NCBI GenBank assembly: GCA_012932865.1 | Contig: SAXG01000041.1 | Location: 248,001-312,000 of the forward strand | Length of the DNA stretch: 64,000 bases | Direction of reading: 5' to 3' | From: Amylostereum areolatum | Lineage: Eukaryota; Basidiomycota; Agaricomycetes; Russulales; Stereaceae | Shown here: positions 12,031 to 25,073 of the stretch, one piece after another | How positions within the stretch are numbered: the stretch's first letter is position 1 | Layout of the letters: each line of letters starts with the position of its first letter | The notes under the pieces: model-generated | The model's database searches: none | What the model was told of the DNA's origin: nothing | Seen by the model: only the letters and a program-made list of their open reading frames with translations | Made by a program: the position numbers and the translations under genes

Positions 12031-13697
12031 TCAGACATCTAGCTTGGTGAGACCCACGTCGACCTCCTCTTTATTGTTCTTGTCCTCTGCGGACGCATAC
12101 AAACGGGACGAATGCACCGCGCCACCCACAGTTGAGAAGGGCACGTTTCCGGCTTCCGTCCGTAAGGACCGATAATGGCCATGCGTCTCCGTCTGCGTGT
12201 TGAACGAGACAGTGACCTGTCGGAGCGGTATCTGGGGCGCCATGGGGACGGGCCTGTCGTAGGTGAAGTTCTTTTCCAAGTGCGATTTCTCCAGAGCGAC
12301 CAGGACGACGACGACGGTGGGATACATGCCCTGGACGAAGTCGTGTAAGAAACACAACGCATCCGAATGGGCCTGCGACGCACGATGACTGGTACGAGGG
12401 CACCGTGTAGAAACGTACCCCGTGCATCAGCGAACTGTCGGACTGCCAATGTATTCGGTGGATGCCCTCCGAACGCAAGGTTCGAGTCGAAGGCCTCGTC
12501 GGCGAGAATGAATACCTGCGCAACGCTCGGTGAGCAAGGGAGAAATACATGATGAGGCCGAAGTACCCAGATCAAGCAGTATACAACCCCGGACTCTATG
12601 AAGAGGACCATGATATTCTCCAACTGGGTGCGTGTACCGCCTTGACGAAGGTACGTCTTTATGAGTCGGCGGTGCCGCCTGGATGGCCAGAATTGATGTC
12701 CGGTTAGCGACACGGCGTGGGGGATACTCTACCAAGCATTACGCACCAAGCTTTGTATCCGATCAGTACCGTGGCCCACAAGTTCGCTAGGAGCGACAAC
12801 CCGAGTGCCGCAAGGTCGGAGCCATGATACTGTGTCAATGGTTGAAACAACGAACTGCTGGAAGGATTGCACGAATAGTATGTAACAAGAGAAGTCATGG
12901 CTATATGCGTGAGTTGTGTCAGCCAACATGGTTTTTGATATGAGACGCATGGGCCTACCAATCGACCCCAAGAGCAGCGCAACCGATATTAGAGAAAATA
13001 TATGCTTTTGTTTCCACAGAACCCACGCCCTCCATAGCACGATAGCATCGCCGAGGGACATCTATATGGCGTCATTTAGTGATCGACGCGGACGTGAAGC
13101 GCCAAAAGCGACAACCTACACTGATAGCTAGCACCGCAGAGGAAACGCAGATTTCGTGAGGCACTCCCGTCACAGGAACGTCTGCTCTCGAGTCCAACGC
13201 ATATCCACTATTCGGATGTCTCTCGCAAAGTTTTCCGGAGGCGTAAGCATTCAAGCACTCTACGACATAGGACGTCGTGGAGGTGAGAACGACCATGTTC
13301 TGTGCGACGGATATGATCGGGAGGACCCAGTCCACTGTTGCACCGGCGTATAACAACACGACAGCCGACAACATGATGACATTGGGCGCCCGCCGTAGGC
13401 CCTTGCGCCTGAGGGGATTAGATGAGACGAGGCACGAGATGTAAGGCGCGAAACTTACACGAGGACATAAAGCGAAAGCAAAAACAGAAGGGAGAAAGCG
13501 CCTGCACCATCGTCAGTGCCTGTAGCCGTCAAAAAGGACAGATCGCGCTCACCAAAGGTCGCGGTCTTGGCGAGCAAAGGCCGAGCGGCTTCATGGAGGA
13601 TAGACCAAGTGTCCTGCGAGTTGTTGCTGAGAGCCGTAAGATCTAGGCTGCCTAGGTATGTCGAATTTCCGTCGAATTCTGGATAACGCGAAGACAT
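12031..13697 (-). CDS. 7-TM membrane protein A1 (425 aa, intact)
   Basis: A polytopic protein of an Agaricomycete-expanded family normally left as hypothetical. Eight exons read 13697-13553, 13501-13459, 13408-13120, 13061-12959, 12900-12747, 12678-12567, 12515-12384 and 12330-12031, exactly 426 codons. Seven hydrophobic segments are visible: FSLLFLLSLYVLV, the VIMLSAVVLLYAG region, a helix ending in GDAIVLWRAWVLW, SLISVALLLGSIG, LSLLANLWATVLIGYKAW, MVLFIESGVVYCLIW and MYPTVVVVLVALEKS. The N-terminus is short and carries an N-x-S/T site (NSTY), consistent with an outside N-terminus. The roughly 75-residue C-tail after LEKSHLEKNFTYDRP is hydrophilic. Paralogues A2 and A3 lie to the right in the same orientation with the same intron positions. 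The receptor-like topology invites a GPCR guess, but I see no STE3 or other known receptor signature. Confidence 0.8.
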
Positions 13698-13929
13698 AAC
13701 GCTAGCCCTGGCGTTGAACGTTGAACGAGCAGCGAGCGCAGTAGCCTCTATGAGAGATAGAGAGGGATGAGGAATATCAGTCTCACGACCCAGACGCCTT
13801 TATTTAAAACCAAACCTCGAACTGGCGCGCATCTCCTGCAGGCGGCCGTTCGGCTTCGTGGGCAAGATATGGTCGCGAGTTTGATGGAAAATGGCACTTA
13901 CCTAAAATCACGGCGACGACGCTGGAGGT

Positions 13930-14800
13930 TACAGGGGGTGGGAAGGTTGTAGGGAAGAATCAATGCCTTGGACGAGAATCGCCGAGGTTTTGGAACAGCT
14001 TGAAGAAGAACGCTCGCCTCGAGGAGATGCAAGAACAGAACGGCTGATTATTCCGCAGTGATAGCATATATGAACATTGCGTATGGGGATGGCAAGGAGG
14101 AAAGCAGTGTGGTAGTGAGTAAAAACCTTCGAATGCAGTCGGGCCCTGGACCAAGTGATGTGTGTCGAAAACCTAATTGTGCGATGAGACAAAGTAGACC
14201 CTGCGATGAAGTACGTCAGATTCCCGGTGGGCCATGCAAAACACGAAGGGTGCGAACTGTAAGGAGACGGAAACGGACCAGTGTCAGAACGACAAGATAG
14301 ATGCAACACTGGCGATAAGTAACACACCTCCTCTTCCCTTCACAAGTAGCCGCCACAAGATCCTACAGCGCTTTTCAAAGAGAAACAAATTATCCATTAA
14401 GGACACGCGTCGTTCGCGAGCTATGCCGTCAGGCAGGATTCGGTGGTGATTCCGGAGGTGGAGGTTGAGTACGTTGAGTAGAACATAGTGCCGCGGGAGT
14501 ATCGCCTGAGCGTATAGGTAAATTTGTCGGTGGTGGCTTCTACGGCTGCCTTTAACGTGTCCAGGAGTAGCGTTTAAGTGTAAGTACGACCGAGTATAAC
14601 TTCCAAGACGGACAAGATGATGAGGAAGAGGTTGTGGTAGGTTGTCGTCGAGGCTGCTGGTCGGGCCGCCCAGGTCCGATATTGCTGAGTCAGCACAAAT
14701 TCGCCGCGTCGCGATCCTCGATGACATTGACAACGGACGTCCACCAAAGACTGATCACCAATGTCCCTCACCTCCGTCATCTCTTCGATATCCACCTCTC
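13930..14800 (-). pseudogene. B1, truncated copy of the B segment
   Basis: Short minus-strand open blocks resemble parts of B2 and B3. One block ends in a WRLLVKGRGG string matching the WWLLVNGRRG end of the first exon of B3. The flank at 14680-14692 has the same TTGCTGAGTCAGC motif as the B2 and B3 upstream regions. The rest of the roughly 3-kb B unit is missing. No complete reading frame can be drawn. Confidence 0.4.
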
Positions 14801-14899
14801 AAACTGTCAGATTCTCTCAGCAACCTTGCTCAACGGAAGAACTGCCCTACCCTCGCAGGCTTGCCTAGGTTTCTCAAAATCTCACGTCTTGCAACTATA

Positions 14900-17270
14900 G
14901 AACAGCGGTCGCATTTGATATCCATTCCCTCGTCGACCAGAACAAGCACCGTAACCCACGACGGTGCAATAATCGAGAGATGCTGGATGAAGTGGTAGTG
15001 TCAGGGGCGGTAGATTGGAGTGCGGCGGGGCGCACAGACGGGAAAGGCCTGCATTTCCAAGGCGTATGTACATGCATACTTTCTCTTCTTGAGTCGCACT
15101 GCGCTAATGTACTTACCTCCAGTATATGTATTAGCCAGTACCTCTTATTCCCGAAGCGGGGCTGTATTTCTCACATCCAATATACTTATCATGATTGACC
15201 ACTCCGTCAACCTGCCGTCCAAACCTTGCCCCCCGAGCATCACGAATCCCGACCACATTTTCCGCCATCTCGCACAACGTACGTTTGAATCGACTGGATG
15301 GAAACTCTGCCTACAGGAAGAGGATCGCAGATGCTCGCGTTACGTGAAAAGTGCGAAATTTCGTCCAGGTTTCCGATGTTGTAGCTGACTTTCTATCCTA
15401 GGAACCGAGCGCTGGAGCGTTCTTATACGACTGTTTTTATCTAACCTGAAGAATCTTCGTAAACGTTCAGGAATATTGCGCGAGAGGATACCTCAACGAA
15501 GCTCATCAACATCCCTGGACGTACAAAAGTGTCGCAATGAGTGGAGGCGGGCAAATATATGTGCAGACGCTCGTGAAGATCGAAGACAGTCTCAAACTCA
15601 ATGATCCTTTTCAGTTAGACCATATGCTTGACGACGGTGTCCCCTCGAAACTGTAGGTTCTTTCCGTCTATATCTTCGATGTCGCGACTAACTAATGAAC
15701 TTTCGCTGCCTGAAGAACCGTTGACTCGCAAGGACGGTCCAGGAGGAAACGTTGGGTAGTGAGCTCAACAAACGTCCCAAGATCGAGGTGAGCGTTCGCG
15801 CACCTTACCTTGGTTGACCGGACTGATTGTGGTCTCTGGACCGCGCAGCCGCGCAAAAATGCAGCAGTATGTGTAACGAAGGCAGGCTCTTCCAGCTTCA
15901 CTCGGTCAAAATCGTCTCGGCTAACTTGGCTTATGACAGTCGTACGGTATAAATACGAATCGATGCCACTCTTCAACGGGGTACAGAGAAGGTGTACACG
16001 CTCGTCACCCTCGATTCACCTTCCGAGGCGGGATTTTGACCAACCTGGGACTAGAAGAAGGTTGTCTCCAATGCGTCAAGGACCGCCTAAACGAAGAAAT
16101 CGTTCAAGATGAAAATTCCGGGCCCCTTCCCACCATTCTCTCTATGTTGCCTACAGGAGGGGGCTTCCGATTCTGGAGGCTCGCCTTGAGAATGAAGTAG
16201 GTGCGACTACGCGTCTGTTCGATGACATACTTTAACCGTCCTCTCCACCCCCCCAGCTTTCCGACGCGGAACAAGAACGATATTAGGACGTATATCTATT
16301 AAGACCGTGCCTCGTAGTGCCTCGTCCTTTTTGCAACAGCCCTGCCTAAACTCAATCCAAGCGGCGAAGAGAAATTGTCCGACTTTGGCCACGAAGGGAC
16401 CTCCAGCATCCGTGCGCGCGCTGTACGCACTTTGCGCTCTGAACACTTATTTTAACCACTGACCTGTCGGGTTTCTAGTGCATTTACCAAGAGCAGTATT
16501 GAACCCGCGTGCTGTCCAAATGTCAGGTCGCAAGGCTTCTTGCCGCGCTTTCAGTTCACCGTTGAACGTTGAACGCTAGACGTTTGGTCCAACCGTCCAA
16601 ACCCTAACCCTATTTTAGTCCACGAAACCTAGGGCACATACAAGAGGACTGCGATACTCGGAAGCTCGAGACCCACGTTGATAGCAAAGTAGGTGGGTAT
16701 CCACTCTTCCAAAAGCCCATCTAATCATTCAGCCATCCATTCAGTGCACCAACGTGAAAACTATCTCACAAGGCTCACGTCTTTGAAGCGGAAAAGAAAT
16801 CACTCGCCGAACAACGAGGAGCGTTCAGCGTGCTCATGGAGTCTCACGATGGACGCGCCGAGCCTCGGGGTGGCCAAAATCCAAGTTATACGCGCTGTAT
16901 GCACTTTCTGCCTTAACCACTTGTTACCGTACTTGACCCGCCGATTTTCCAGTCTCAATGTCAAGGGAGATCTTCACCACGCGTATTTTCCGTATTTCCG
17001 GCCGCTGTCTTCCTCGTTTGAACCAACGTTGGACTGCCAACTCAATGCTCTCGTGAGACCATAACCCCAGGACCTAGCACAGTAATTCACCTCTACGACG
17101 AGGCACCAAAGCTATACATGCATATAAGTTCATCGCATCACTATGTGGTTATTTGAGACGCGTGTTTTGAACACACGAAGAGTACATTGTAAGCCTAAGA
17201 ACTGTCTGTCACGGTGACCGTGCAAGCCACATCGTCTTCTTGTCCGCAAACCGTCTTCAACATCATTATT
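14900..17270. repeat. R repeat region between B1 and A2
   Basis: Non-coding, exon/intron-like sequence. The part from about 16130 to 17100 aligns by eye with 24120-25090. Shared strings include GCCTACAGGAGG, CATCTAATCATT, the CGCACTTTCTGCCTTAA tract, and TTGACCCGCCGATTTTCCAG followed by CGCGTGCTGTCC or a variant. At least two sub-units of about 450-500 bp are present. Frames inside are broken by stops in both copies. Origin (decayed gene family or unknown transposon) cannot be decided by eye. Confidence 0.6.
16599..16612 (-). repeat. Telomere-like tract in R
   Basis: AAACCCTAACCCTA, exact CCCTAACCCTA, C-strand orientation. Confidence 0.85.
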
Positions 17271-17371
17271 TAAGTAATCGAGCGATCGCCTGGAGGAGAA
17301 GAGCTATAATGATTTGATAAGGGGAAGAAAAGAGGTGCAACCGAACAGAGCACGTACCGGATGGACATCGG

Positions 17372-18964
17372 TCACACAATTCTTTCCAGGCCGATATCAG
17401 CTTCGTCACCTTCGGAATTTTCAACGCATGAGAGATACACCGTCTCAGCGTCCTCGCTATGGTCATGGCCGCAAGACTGGTCGGGCCCGGAAGCGGTAGA
17501 CCGACGACGTGACGGTACGGAAGGAAGCCTGTCGTAGGTGAAATTGCGGTCGAGGTGGGGTTTTTCCAAAGCCACCAGCACGATAACGATCGTTGGGTAT
17601 ATGCCCTAGATAGGAGTCATTGGAGGCCTACGATGACACTCCGGTTACGACGTACGATGACTTGTAGAAGGGCCCCATTGGCAAACGTGCTCCATGCAGA
17701 AGAGAACCTCGATTGTCCTGGGGACATATACGGCGCTGGACTTCGAAATACAAAATCAAATTCAACGGCCTCGTCGGCGACAACAAATATCTATGTGCGA
17801 CTCTGTAAGCACAAATGCATAGCATGATGAGCATTTACATACCCATAGCGCACAGTACAGGACACCGGATTCTATAAACAGAATCATAGTCTTTTCTACA
17901 AGAGTGCGAGGACCACTTCGGCGAAGGTCTCTTTGTATGCGACGGCGATGCTGCCTAGAATAATGGTCCGGACAGTGATGTATCAGATTACATCGGCAAC
18001 TTGAAGATCCAGCTGATCATACGCACCATGCTCTGCATCCTATCAAGGAAGTAGCCCACAAATTCAACACGAGCGACAAAACGAAGGCTGAAAGCCCGGC
18101 AGCATCGTATCGGAAGTATGGCTGTGCAACCGACTCGTTCATCGGGGCCTTCAAAGGATCGCACGTATCACACGTTGCAAGTACGGACATGGCTATATGG
18201 TATAGCCATGTCAGTATACCGAGTATCTGGATGAGTGAACAGGAACATCCGCTGACGATCCAAACACTCACAGACTGATCCTATCAGTAACACCAGCGAT
18301 ATTATGGAGACAGCACGGTTGTCTTTCCATAGGACCCAAGCCCTCCACAGAACGATAAAATCACTGATAAACATCTATGATCCTTTAACATTCCAATGTA
18401 GACAAGCGATAGCGATGATGACATACGTTGATAGCCAACACGACAGTGGATACACAGTTTACCCCTGGAATTCCTAACCTAAAGAATTCGCCAGAAACAA
18501 GTTTCGCTGCAATTTTCATGGTCAAGGTGGCGGCCTCGGGTCGTTTGCAGGGCTCGCCTCTAGTGTAAGCTGTTATACAGCGGGTCACCAAATGTTCCAC
18601 GGAGTTCGTAACAGCTGCGATGTCCTCCATGTACAGGACTTGTGATACCCAGTCAAGAGTGGCCCCCGTATACAGAACAACGACGGCCAATAGCTTGAGA
18701 AGGTTGTACGTTCGACGCGATCTTGTACGCCTGTGGGAACAGAATGTGGAATGAACGTAGTATGACGGGATGTACGACTTACACAAGGACATAAAGCGAG
18801 GGCAAGATAAGCAGAGAAAACACGCCGAACATCGCTGTCTCGGCCACTAGTCACGACAGGAAGTCGAGACCCTCTAATAACCCAATCGCGTGATTAAACT
18901 TCAGAAGTTCATGAGAGCTAAAAAATGTCGAGTTTCCGGGAAAGTAGGGGTATGAGGACGACAT
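17372..18964 (-). pseudogene. 7-TM protein A2, nonsense codon in exon 1
   Basis: Paralogue of A1 and A3 in the same orientation. It starts with an ATG at 18964 and the family N-terminus MSSSYPYFPGNSTFF, then meets an in-frame TGA at 18853-18851, where A3 has a Trp codon. Downstream the gene is otherwise well preserved. The third exon (AVVVLYTGATLDWV), the DFIVLWRAWVLW helix, VLNLWATSLIG, the exon beginning IFVVADEA and the final GISPTIVIVLVALEKPHLDRNFTYDR tail (read in two pieces here) all remain open with canonical splice sites. Intron 1 of A1 and A3 is missing exactly: the codon split G|GC is rejoined as GGC before GVFSLLIL. The gene is either a young pseudogene or is translated from a downstream start without the N-terminus. 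Confidence 0.75.
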
Positions 18965-19079
18965 GGGTAGTGCTAGAACGAAAGGCAGTTATGATGGGGA
19001 CAGGAGGCGAGTGCTGGAGGAATGAGAGACCAGCATCAGCCCGAACGATCTAAAACCTTTATAGATCTCACAGACTTTG

Positions 19080-22000
19080 GCTTACCTGGCGTCTCCCGAC
19101 ACAACGCATAAAAAGAAAGGTCCACCGAAGTGACGAACATCGGCCGAGGAAGCCCACGCGGCTGAAACCTGAACGGTGGACCTTGCGCCTTGGCCAGGTC
19201 CTGGCAATGCGGGATGTACTTGTGTAAAGCATTGCTTCGCCTCAGAACGCGAAGGAAATGAGGCGAGTATAACTTCTGTAGAGATTCGTGTAGAGAAACT
19301 CTACGATTCGCGGGCTGTGGCCCTGTCTGGATGGAAACCATGGTTCGTACACGAGGAAAGCGCAAGGCTCAGGTCTGCATCCTCGGCCGCGGGACATGGC
19401 CAGCTCGGAAACTGCAAGGAATGTTGTATGAACCCAACCCTACCAATCATAACGCGAGGATTTGCGAGCTGTTGTATCTGGGAAGACCACGGCAGATAGA
19501 GCTGCCGTTCGCACAAAACCAAAACGTCACAAGTACTTGCCGCATGTTGATGTCGGTGAAGACGGTTGTGTTTCATTGTCAACGCGTGGTCAGCACAGCG
19601 CGGGGGCTGTTGACCAAGACGCTGTCGATGGAGCCAGAAGTGGCGACGGTCAAGATGTCCGAGAGTCACTAAATTCTGACGGTTGGGTAGGCGGGATGTC
19701 GAGATGCGGCGGTACATGTATAAGTAGGAAAATTTACATTCAAAGCAGAAGACGGAACAACCGTGGCACCGACCATGTAAAGGCAGTTAAGAGACTCTGG
19801 CTGCGCCCGCCCGCAGTTGCAGCACATTTCACACTAGAAAAGAATAGGAATGGGGATTCAACGTTCAACAGGCGGGAAGAGGCACCCGAAGCTAACAACG
19901 TACGCTAAAACAGTCGCGGTGCCTTCCATTTGTAAGGTCTTCGCCGAAGAGATGAAATGTGAGCAGGTACTATGTAGGCGCTGGATGCTTTCCAACAGAC
20001 GCAACTGCAAGTGGCGCTCCGAGTCGGTGAGGTCTGATGGTCTGACCAAGAGAATTATACTATAAGCAGGTGTATCGAAAAGACGGAGGGGAGCGCCTAA
20101 CCTGAGGGCGATCATCGGGTTTGCTACTCAGAAAGAAAAAAACGAAGAGATCTTGCAGCGCCGAAAGGCCAAAAGGAGATCGGTGGTCTCCGAACCCGCG
20201 TGAAAGCTGAGTATTGTCCTACTAGCAAACGGCAGCTGGATGTGCACTGTAAATATAAGCTGAAAGTCTTCGAAGAGGCTGGTATGATGAGTGTGAATGC
20301 GCGAAATCACTGAAGAGGCAGTCTGGGAAACTGCGAAAGAGGTGATATGGACAATAGGTGAGGGCTAGCACGTCCTGGCAACAGTGCGGAAGCGAGGGTG
20401 ATCAGAAAGAATAGAATCGTGAGTATCATTGTGGCGACAAAGGAGGGGATCGTTTGAGTGAAGGAGACGACACGTGCGGAGAGATGTGTATGGATGAAAA
20501 AACACGAACGCCGGTTGGGCGAGAATGAGATCGGAAGGATAGAGCCACGATGACGAAGCATGCAACATAACAAGGAATGGACAGAGCAGTCGTTGTGGTC
20601 GCTTACGAAGAGTCAATCAGATAAGAGACATTGCCGAGGAACACGAATGAGAACGCACCGGGTCTTCTGATTGTAAGTACTTGACCATCGCACCGTGCCG
20701 AAGAGCACGAAGCGGAAAATGCAGAAAGATCAGTCCTTTGCAAGCAGCGATACTGTAGGCTCATGCCATCCCCGCCGCCTGCCACTTCGTGATGTGGCCC
20801 CAAACCGTCCGTGTCTTGAAACGCATCGGCGCATGGATAATTGTCTAGTAACACAGGACATCAGTAAGGCGTCCGAGTCGCAGCAAGAGTACGTACTGCC
20901 AAGTCAATGGCGCTTAGACAGTCTTCGTGAGGTCCCTATAGGTTCGGTCGTTCGTGTTCCCGTGCTCGTTGGATGGCGACATGCTTGAGGGATACGGGTG
21001 AAAAGGAGGCCGCCGTGGCTTCCATTCCAACATAAGCGCATTAGACTCCTCGCGTGGCGTGGTGAATGTAACAATGACCGACATGCCCTGGATACAAGAA
21101 CCGCGCCATTAGAAAAGGAACGATCCCGGTGTGATGACTGTGTAGACGCACGGTTACTGGCCCCGCATAAAAGATATTCGTCCCGTGCGTTTGAAAAACT
21201 GTAAATTCGAAAGTACGAATTCGGGGTCCAAGTCAGGAGCCTAATGGGCAACCGCAGCAATTTGTGAGTAACACGGGCCAAGGAGAATGATGCACTAACG
21301 AGGGAGAACACGTACCAACATAGAGCAACATACGGTCCTGGACTCCTTGAACAACGCCACAAAGTCCAAGGACTGCCTTTACGTACCAGGCAGTTCTCTA
21401 TGAGACACCGTTGTTGCTTAGGCTGGCGAGAGACAGAAGTCAGCTGTCTTCCGAATACCAGCATACGGAGGGTATGAGTATACGTACCACGCTTTGTACG
21501 GGACGAAAAGGGTGGCTCTTTGAAGTTCTCCACGAGCGACGGCCATATCCCGACTGTGATGTATAGTTGTAGTAAGATTGTGGAGCCCACGGCGGCGGAC
21601 ACGGTCGCAATGAATCGACCCCTTTCTGCGGAGGGCACTTGGGCGAGGATTCGAGGAAGGCGGGGAAGCCGGTTTTGAGGATCTGCTTGGATGTCGAGGC
21701 GCCGATGAGGGAATAACCCCCATTGTATGTTGGCCAAGTATTGCGACAGGCGGGATTAGATGGACATTGGTCACTCGGAATAGGTGAGCGTGGCCGCAAT
21801 TTGAAGGGCGCGGAGGGGAAGGAAGGGAAATTCAGGAGTCTAGAAGTTTGAAGCGGGGACAGGGGTGAGACGCGTTGAACGACGAGACAGACAGCTGGAA
21901 GCTTACGGTCGCGGTATCGACCATTGGACAGGTCGCAGGGAGATGTACGGATGGCATTGGCAGTGGTCGCGTAGACTAGGACTTTGGTTGCGTTTGTCGG

Positions 22001-22680
22001 CGAAACCTGCACTGTTCGGGACGCGGATACCTTGACCTTGTGGGAGCGTTGCATTGCGACATTGTGTTGGGGATGCTCGGTGGCTCTAGCAGCTCACCTA
22101 CGGGTGGGATGATCTTGAATTAGAGAAAACGCGAGAGAAATGAAAGATATAGTAGATTGGGGCGCATATGGCGGTATAAACACTGGGTGGGAGCTGGAGT
22201 TGCCGTGCGAGAGCGAGGGAGAGCAGGGAAAGCGGCAAGGCAGATGCAGCGAGTATGAGCGTGGAGACGATGACAATTTTCGGAGTGATAACGCAGATGG
22301 TTTGGTGTCGACGAGGCGGTGGGAAGCGTTAGGAAAGCGACCCGAAAACAAGGTAGGGAATGTGGTCAAAAGACCAGTAGATGCATGGTCATAGATCGGA
22401 TAACGTGTCGTGTACCAAATGGCGCATATACCATAGCAGCCTATGAAGAATCGGGCGTGGTGTTAGATGAAAAACGAGGCTGACGAGAGTAAAATAGAAC
22501 GCACCCCGTCTCGAACAGTCACCTGGCCATTCCAGGGCTATGGCGTCAACGACAAGCAAGGATACCACGCTTCTTTTGAAGGGGATGCCCACCTCGGCGG
22601 TGCTGCTCGATGGCGAGGTCGAACGAAGCTTAGAGAGGCTTAGAGGGTGCGAGCATCTGTGTTGATTCGGAGGCAAGTTT
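19080..22680 (-). pseudogene. B2 segment, decayed multi-exon copy
   Basis: A roughly 3.6-kb minus-strand segment paralogous to 27830-30579. Strong matches include the AGGATTTGCGAGCTGTTGTA block (19455 vs 28140), the GCATGTTGATGT block (19544 vs 28216), GCAGAAGACGGAACAA (19746 vs 28444), and a GAGGTCTGA ... ACGGAGGGGAGCG block (20028 vs 28709). Near the 5' end there is a membrane-like exon pair: a short exon ending in SRRG, a GT-AG intron, then GCYGICAIWYTT and a hydrophobic stretch with LALARQLQLP and PIYYIFHFSRV. Frames break repeatedly, so I treat it as a decayed gene rather than an active one. It carries about 0.7 kb (20140-20830) that B3 lacks. Confidence 0.5.
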
Positions 22681-22849
22681 GGGGTTGCCGGTCGAGAAGA
22701 TGTTATTCATCCTTTCCAAAGACCACCGACGGCAGAGAGTGAGCGGGCCTGCTCGAGAACAGCATGTGGGATGGTGGAGAGGAGGTGGTGGTGGACGTGG
22801 TTCAAGGTTGTACTTGCGACGAAATTCGAAACCCGTCTACATGATTGCT

Positions 22850-22862
22850 GACTCAGCGTGTT
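22850..22862. promoter_or_regulatory. Shared TGACTCA-type site between B2 and the RPB9 copy
   Basis: TTGCTGACTCAGCG, an AP-1/bZIP-like palindrome. A TTGCTGAGTCAGCG version occurs at the same place upstream of B3 (about 30540) and B1 (about 14681), so it belongs to the duplicated B promoter. Confidence 0.45.
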
Positions 22863-22923
22863 TCCGAGAGCGCCGCTTGAAGTTGTCGTGAATTGTCTCC
22901 CTGTCAGGCTGTCACCCCTCACC

Positions 22924-23544
22924 ATGGTCTGTTTTTCTACTCATCTCCTACTCCATCTCACCGCACCTGTACTAAATATATAGGCATCAGCTCACTTTTG
23001 TTCCGAATGTAACAACTTGCTGTACTCCAAGGCCGACCCCGACCGCCGTCTCATGGTCTACGCCTGCCGCATCGATCACAACGAGATCGGCGAGAACAGC
23101 TGCATGTACAAGAACGATCTCCTCACCGTTATATAGTGCGTGTTTAATCCTTCCTTATTTCATGTTACTAATGGTCGTGGTTGGGTGCGTTGATAGAGGG
23201 CAAGTTGGGGTCATCGCCGACCTTGGCACTGACCCCACTCTCGTGCGTGATTTGACGTATTGCTCTACAATATCTGCTCATGCGTTTTCTGCAGTTGTCT
23301 CCGCATTTCACCCTCCATCAGCATCGTCGCGCGCTCTCGCATTGACCCCCGCTCTCTTGCGTCGTATTCCGTTCGCCAGCTCTATGCTAACCTTCGTTTC
23401 TCGCTCGCCAGCGCCGTCTTTTTCCAGTCCAAGCGCGAAGAAACGCGCATGATCCCCGTCTACACGAAATGCCACCACAACTCCATGTATCCAAGTGCTG
23501 CGCCGCACGGAGCTATTCCAGAGGATGTCGAGACCGTGAGATAG
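22924..23544 (+). pseudogene. RPB9: RNA polymerase II subunit RPB9 pseudogene
   Basis: An isolated, damaged copy of the small zinc-ribbon subunit of RNA polymerase II. The start codon alone forms exon 1 (22924-22926); a 57-nt intron follows. Exon 2 (22984-23136) reads ASAHFCSECNNLLYSKADPD, then RRLMVYACRIDHNEIGENSC, which is plainly RPB9. One zinc-binding Cys (the second of the CxxC in the CRxC knuckle) is gone. The frame ends in TAG at 23134, where the family continues into TKEQAG. The next expected piece, GVIADLGTDPTL, survives at about 23207-23242. A later piece, AVFFQSKREETRMIPVYTKC, survives at about 23409-23470, but the C-terminal zinc ribbon is missing its cysteines. The copy lies divergently next to B2, and B3 has no such neighbour. 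A functional RPB9 must lie elsewhere, because the gene is important for transcription. Confidence 0.85.
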
Positions 23545-24564
23545 GGAATGGTGGATGGACACGGGTGTGAAGATCGGATTAGCCGTCATGAACGACTCAC
23601 GTATGTTCCTATCTTTGCCCTCGTTCTCGACTAACGAACCACGGTTGTTTTAGTGTAGGTTCTTCCCAGAACTCATCTTCCGGTCCTCGACGCGGTCGTT
23701 GTATTTCTACACAAAGAATAATATGTTGTTTGCCCTATCGCCGAAGCCTCGTAGGACCCATGTTGCGCTTTGCTCTCGATGTCAAGAGATATTCATCCAG
23801 TAGGCGGACCTCCGATTAAGCAACCGTCGTTCGTTCATCAATCTTCTGACGCTGAACACAACAAGTGCGTGTCAACGGATCGAACACATGTCCGGTGCGC
23901 ATTTCTCTGACCGCCTACTTGTACGGTTTGACTGATTCGTGGCTTTAGCGCTGCAATACGTCGATATCCCTCACCGTGATAGAGCCCGAAACGTTGGAGC
24001 GCTCCCAGCTACTATCCCTTGCTTCATTTTTCAAAACCCGAAGTTTGTCATCGTTGCAAAGGTGGGGTCTCGGGGACCGCCCCAACGGAGAAAGTTCAAA
24101 ATGAAAATTGCATGCCACTGTCCGCCACCCATCCTGCCTACAGGAGGATGCTCTCGACTCCGTAGTTTTGTGTTAGGTATGAAGCAGGTCTACGCGTTCG
24201 TTTGATGACACAATCTAACCATCGTCCCATCCATCCAGCTTACCGACGTCGAACGAGAAGCACGATATGAAATACATCTCTCAAAACCAATCTTTCAGTA
24301 CGCAATCCTTTCTGAAACGGCTTTGGCTGCATCCAATCCAAGCGACGAGGAGAAATCGTCGGACTCGGGCGACCAAGGTACCACCAGTATCCGTACGCGC
24401 GCTGTAAGCACTTCACGCTTTAAACGCTTTTTCTAACCATTGACTTCCCGATTTTTCAGTGCATATATCAAGAACAGCATTGACTCCGCGTGCTGTCCAA
24501 ACACCAGGTCACTAGGTTTCTCGCTGTGCTCTCAGTCCACCTTCGAACGTTGGACGTTTGGTCC

Positions 24565-24579
24565 AAACCCTAACCCTAG
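24565..24579 (-). repeat. Telomere-like tract in R
   Basis: AAACCCTAACCCTAG, exact CCCTAACCCTA, C-strand orientation. Confidence 0.85.
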
Positions 24580-25058
24580 TCCACAAAGCCTGGGCACGAA
24601 CAAGAGGGCCTGCGATCCACGGAAAGACAAGATCCGCGTTGGAAGCAAAGTAGGTGTGGCTTTCGCTCATCCAAAAAGGCCATCTAATCATTTGGCCGTC
24701 CACCCAGTGTACCGACACTGAACGACCTAGCCAGGCGCACGTCTCCGGAGCGATCGAGGGCAAGCCCTCGCCAGACAACGAAGAGCGCCCGTCGGTACCA
24801 ACACACATCCTTCTTCAAACGCTTGCTTCTCTGCTCGTGGAACGCCTCACGATGAATACACTGAGGTTCGTGCGGTCAAAATACAAGTTATGCGCGCTGT
24901 ATGCACTTTCTGCCTTAAACACGTATCTCTGTAACTGACCCGCCGATTTTCCAGTGCCAGTGTGGAGAGAGATTTTCAATACGCGTGCTGTCCATACGTC
25001 TGGCCGTTGTCTTCCTCGTTTGAACCCACGTCGAACTGCCAGCTCGGTGTTTTCGTGC

Positions 25059-25073
25059 AACCCTAACCCCTAG
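25059..25073 (-). repeat. Telomere-like tract, variant
   Basis: AACCCTAACCCCTAG, one base longer than the exact double repeat; same orientation and same position in the R sub-unit as the exact copies. Confidence 0.7.
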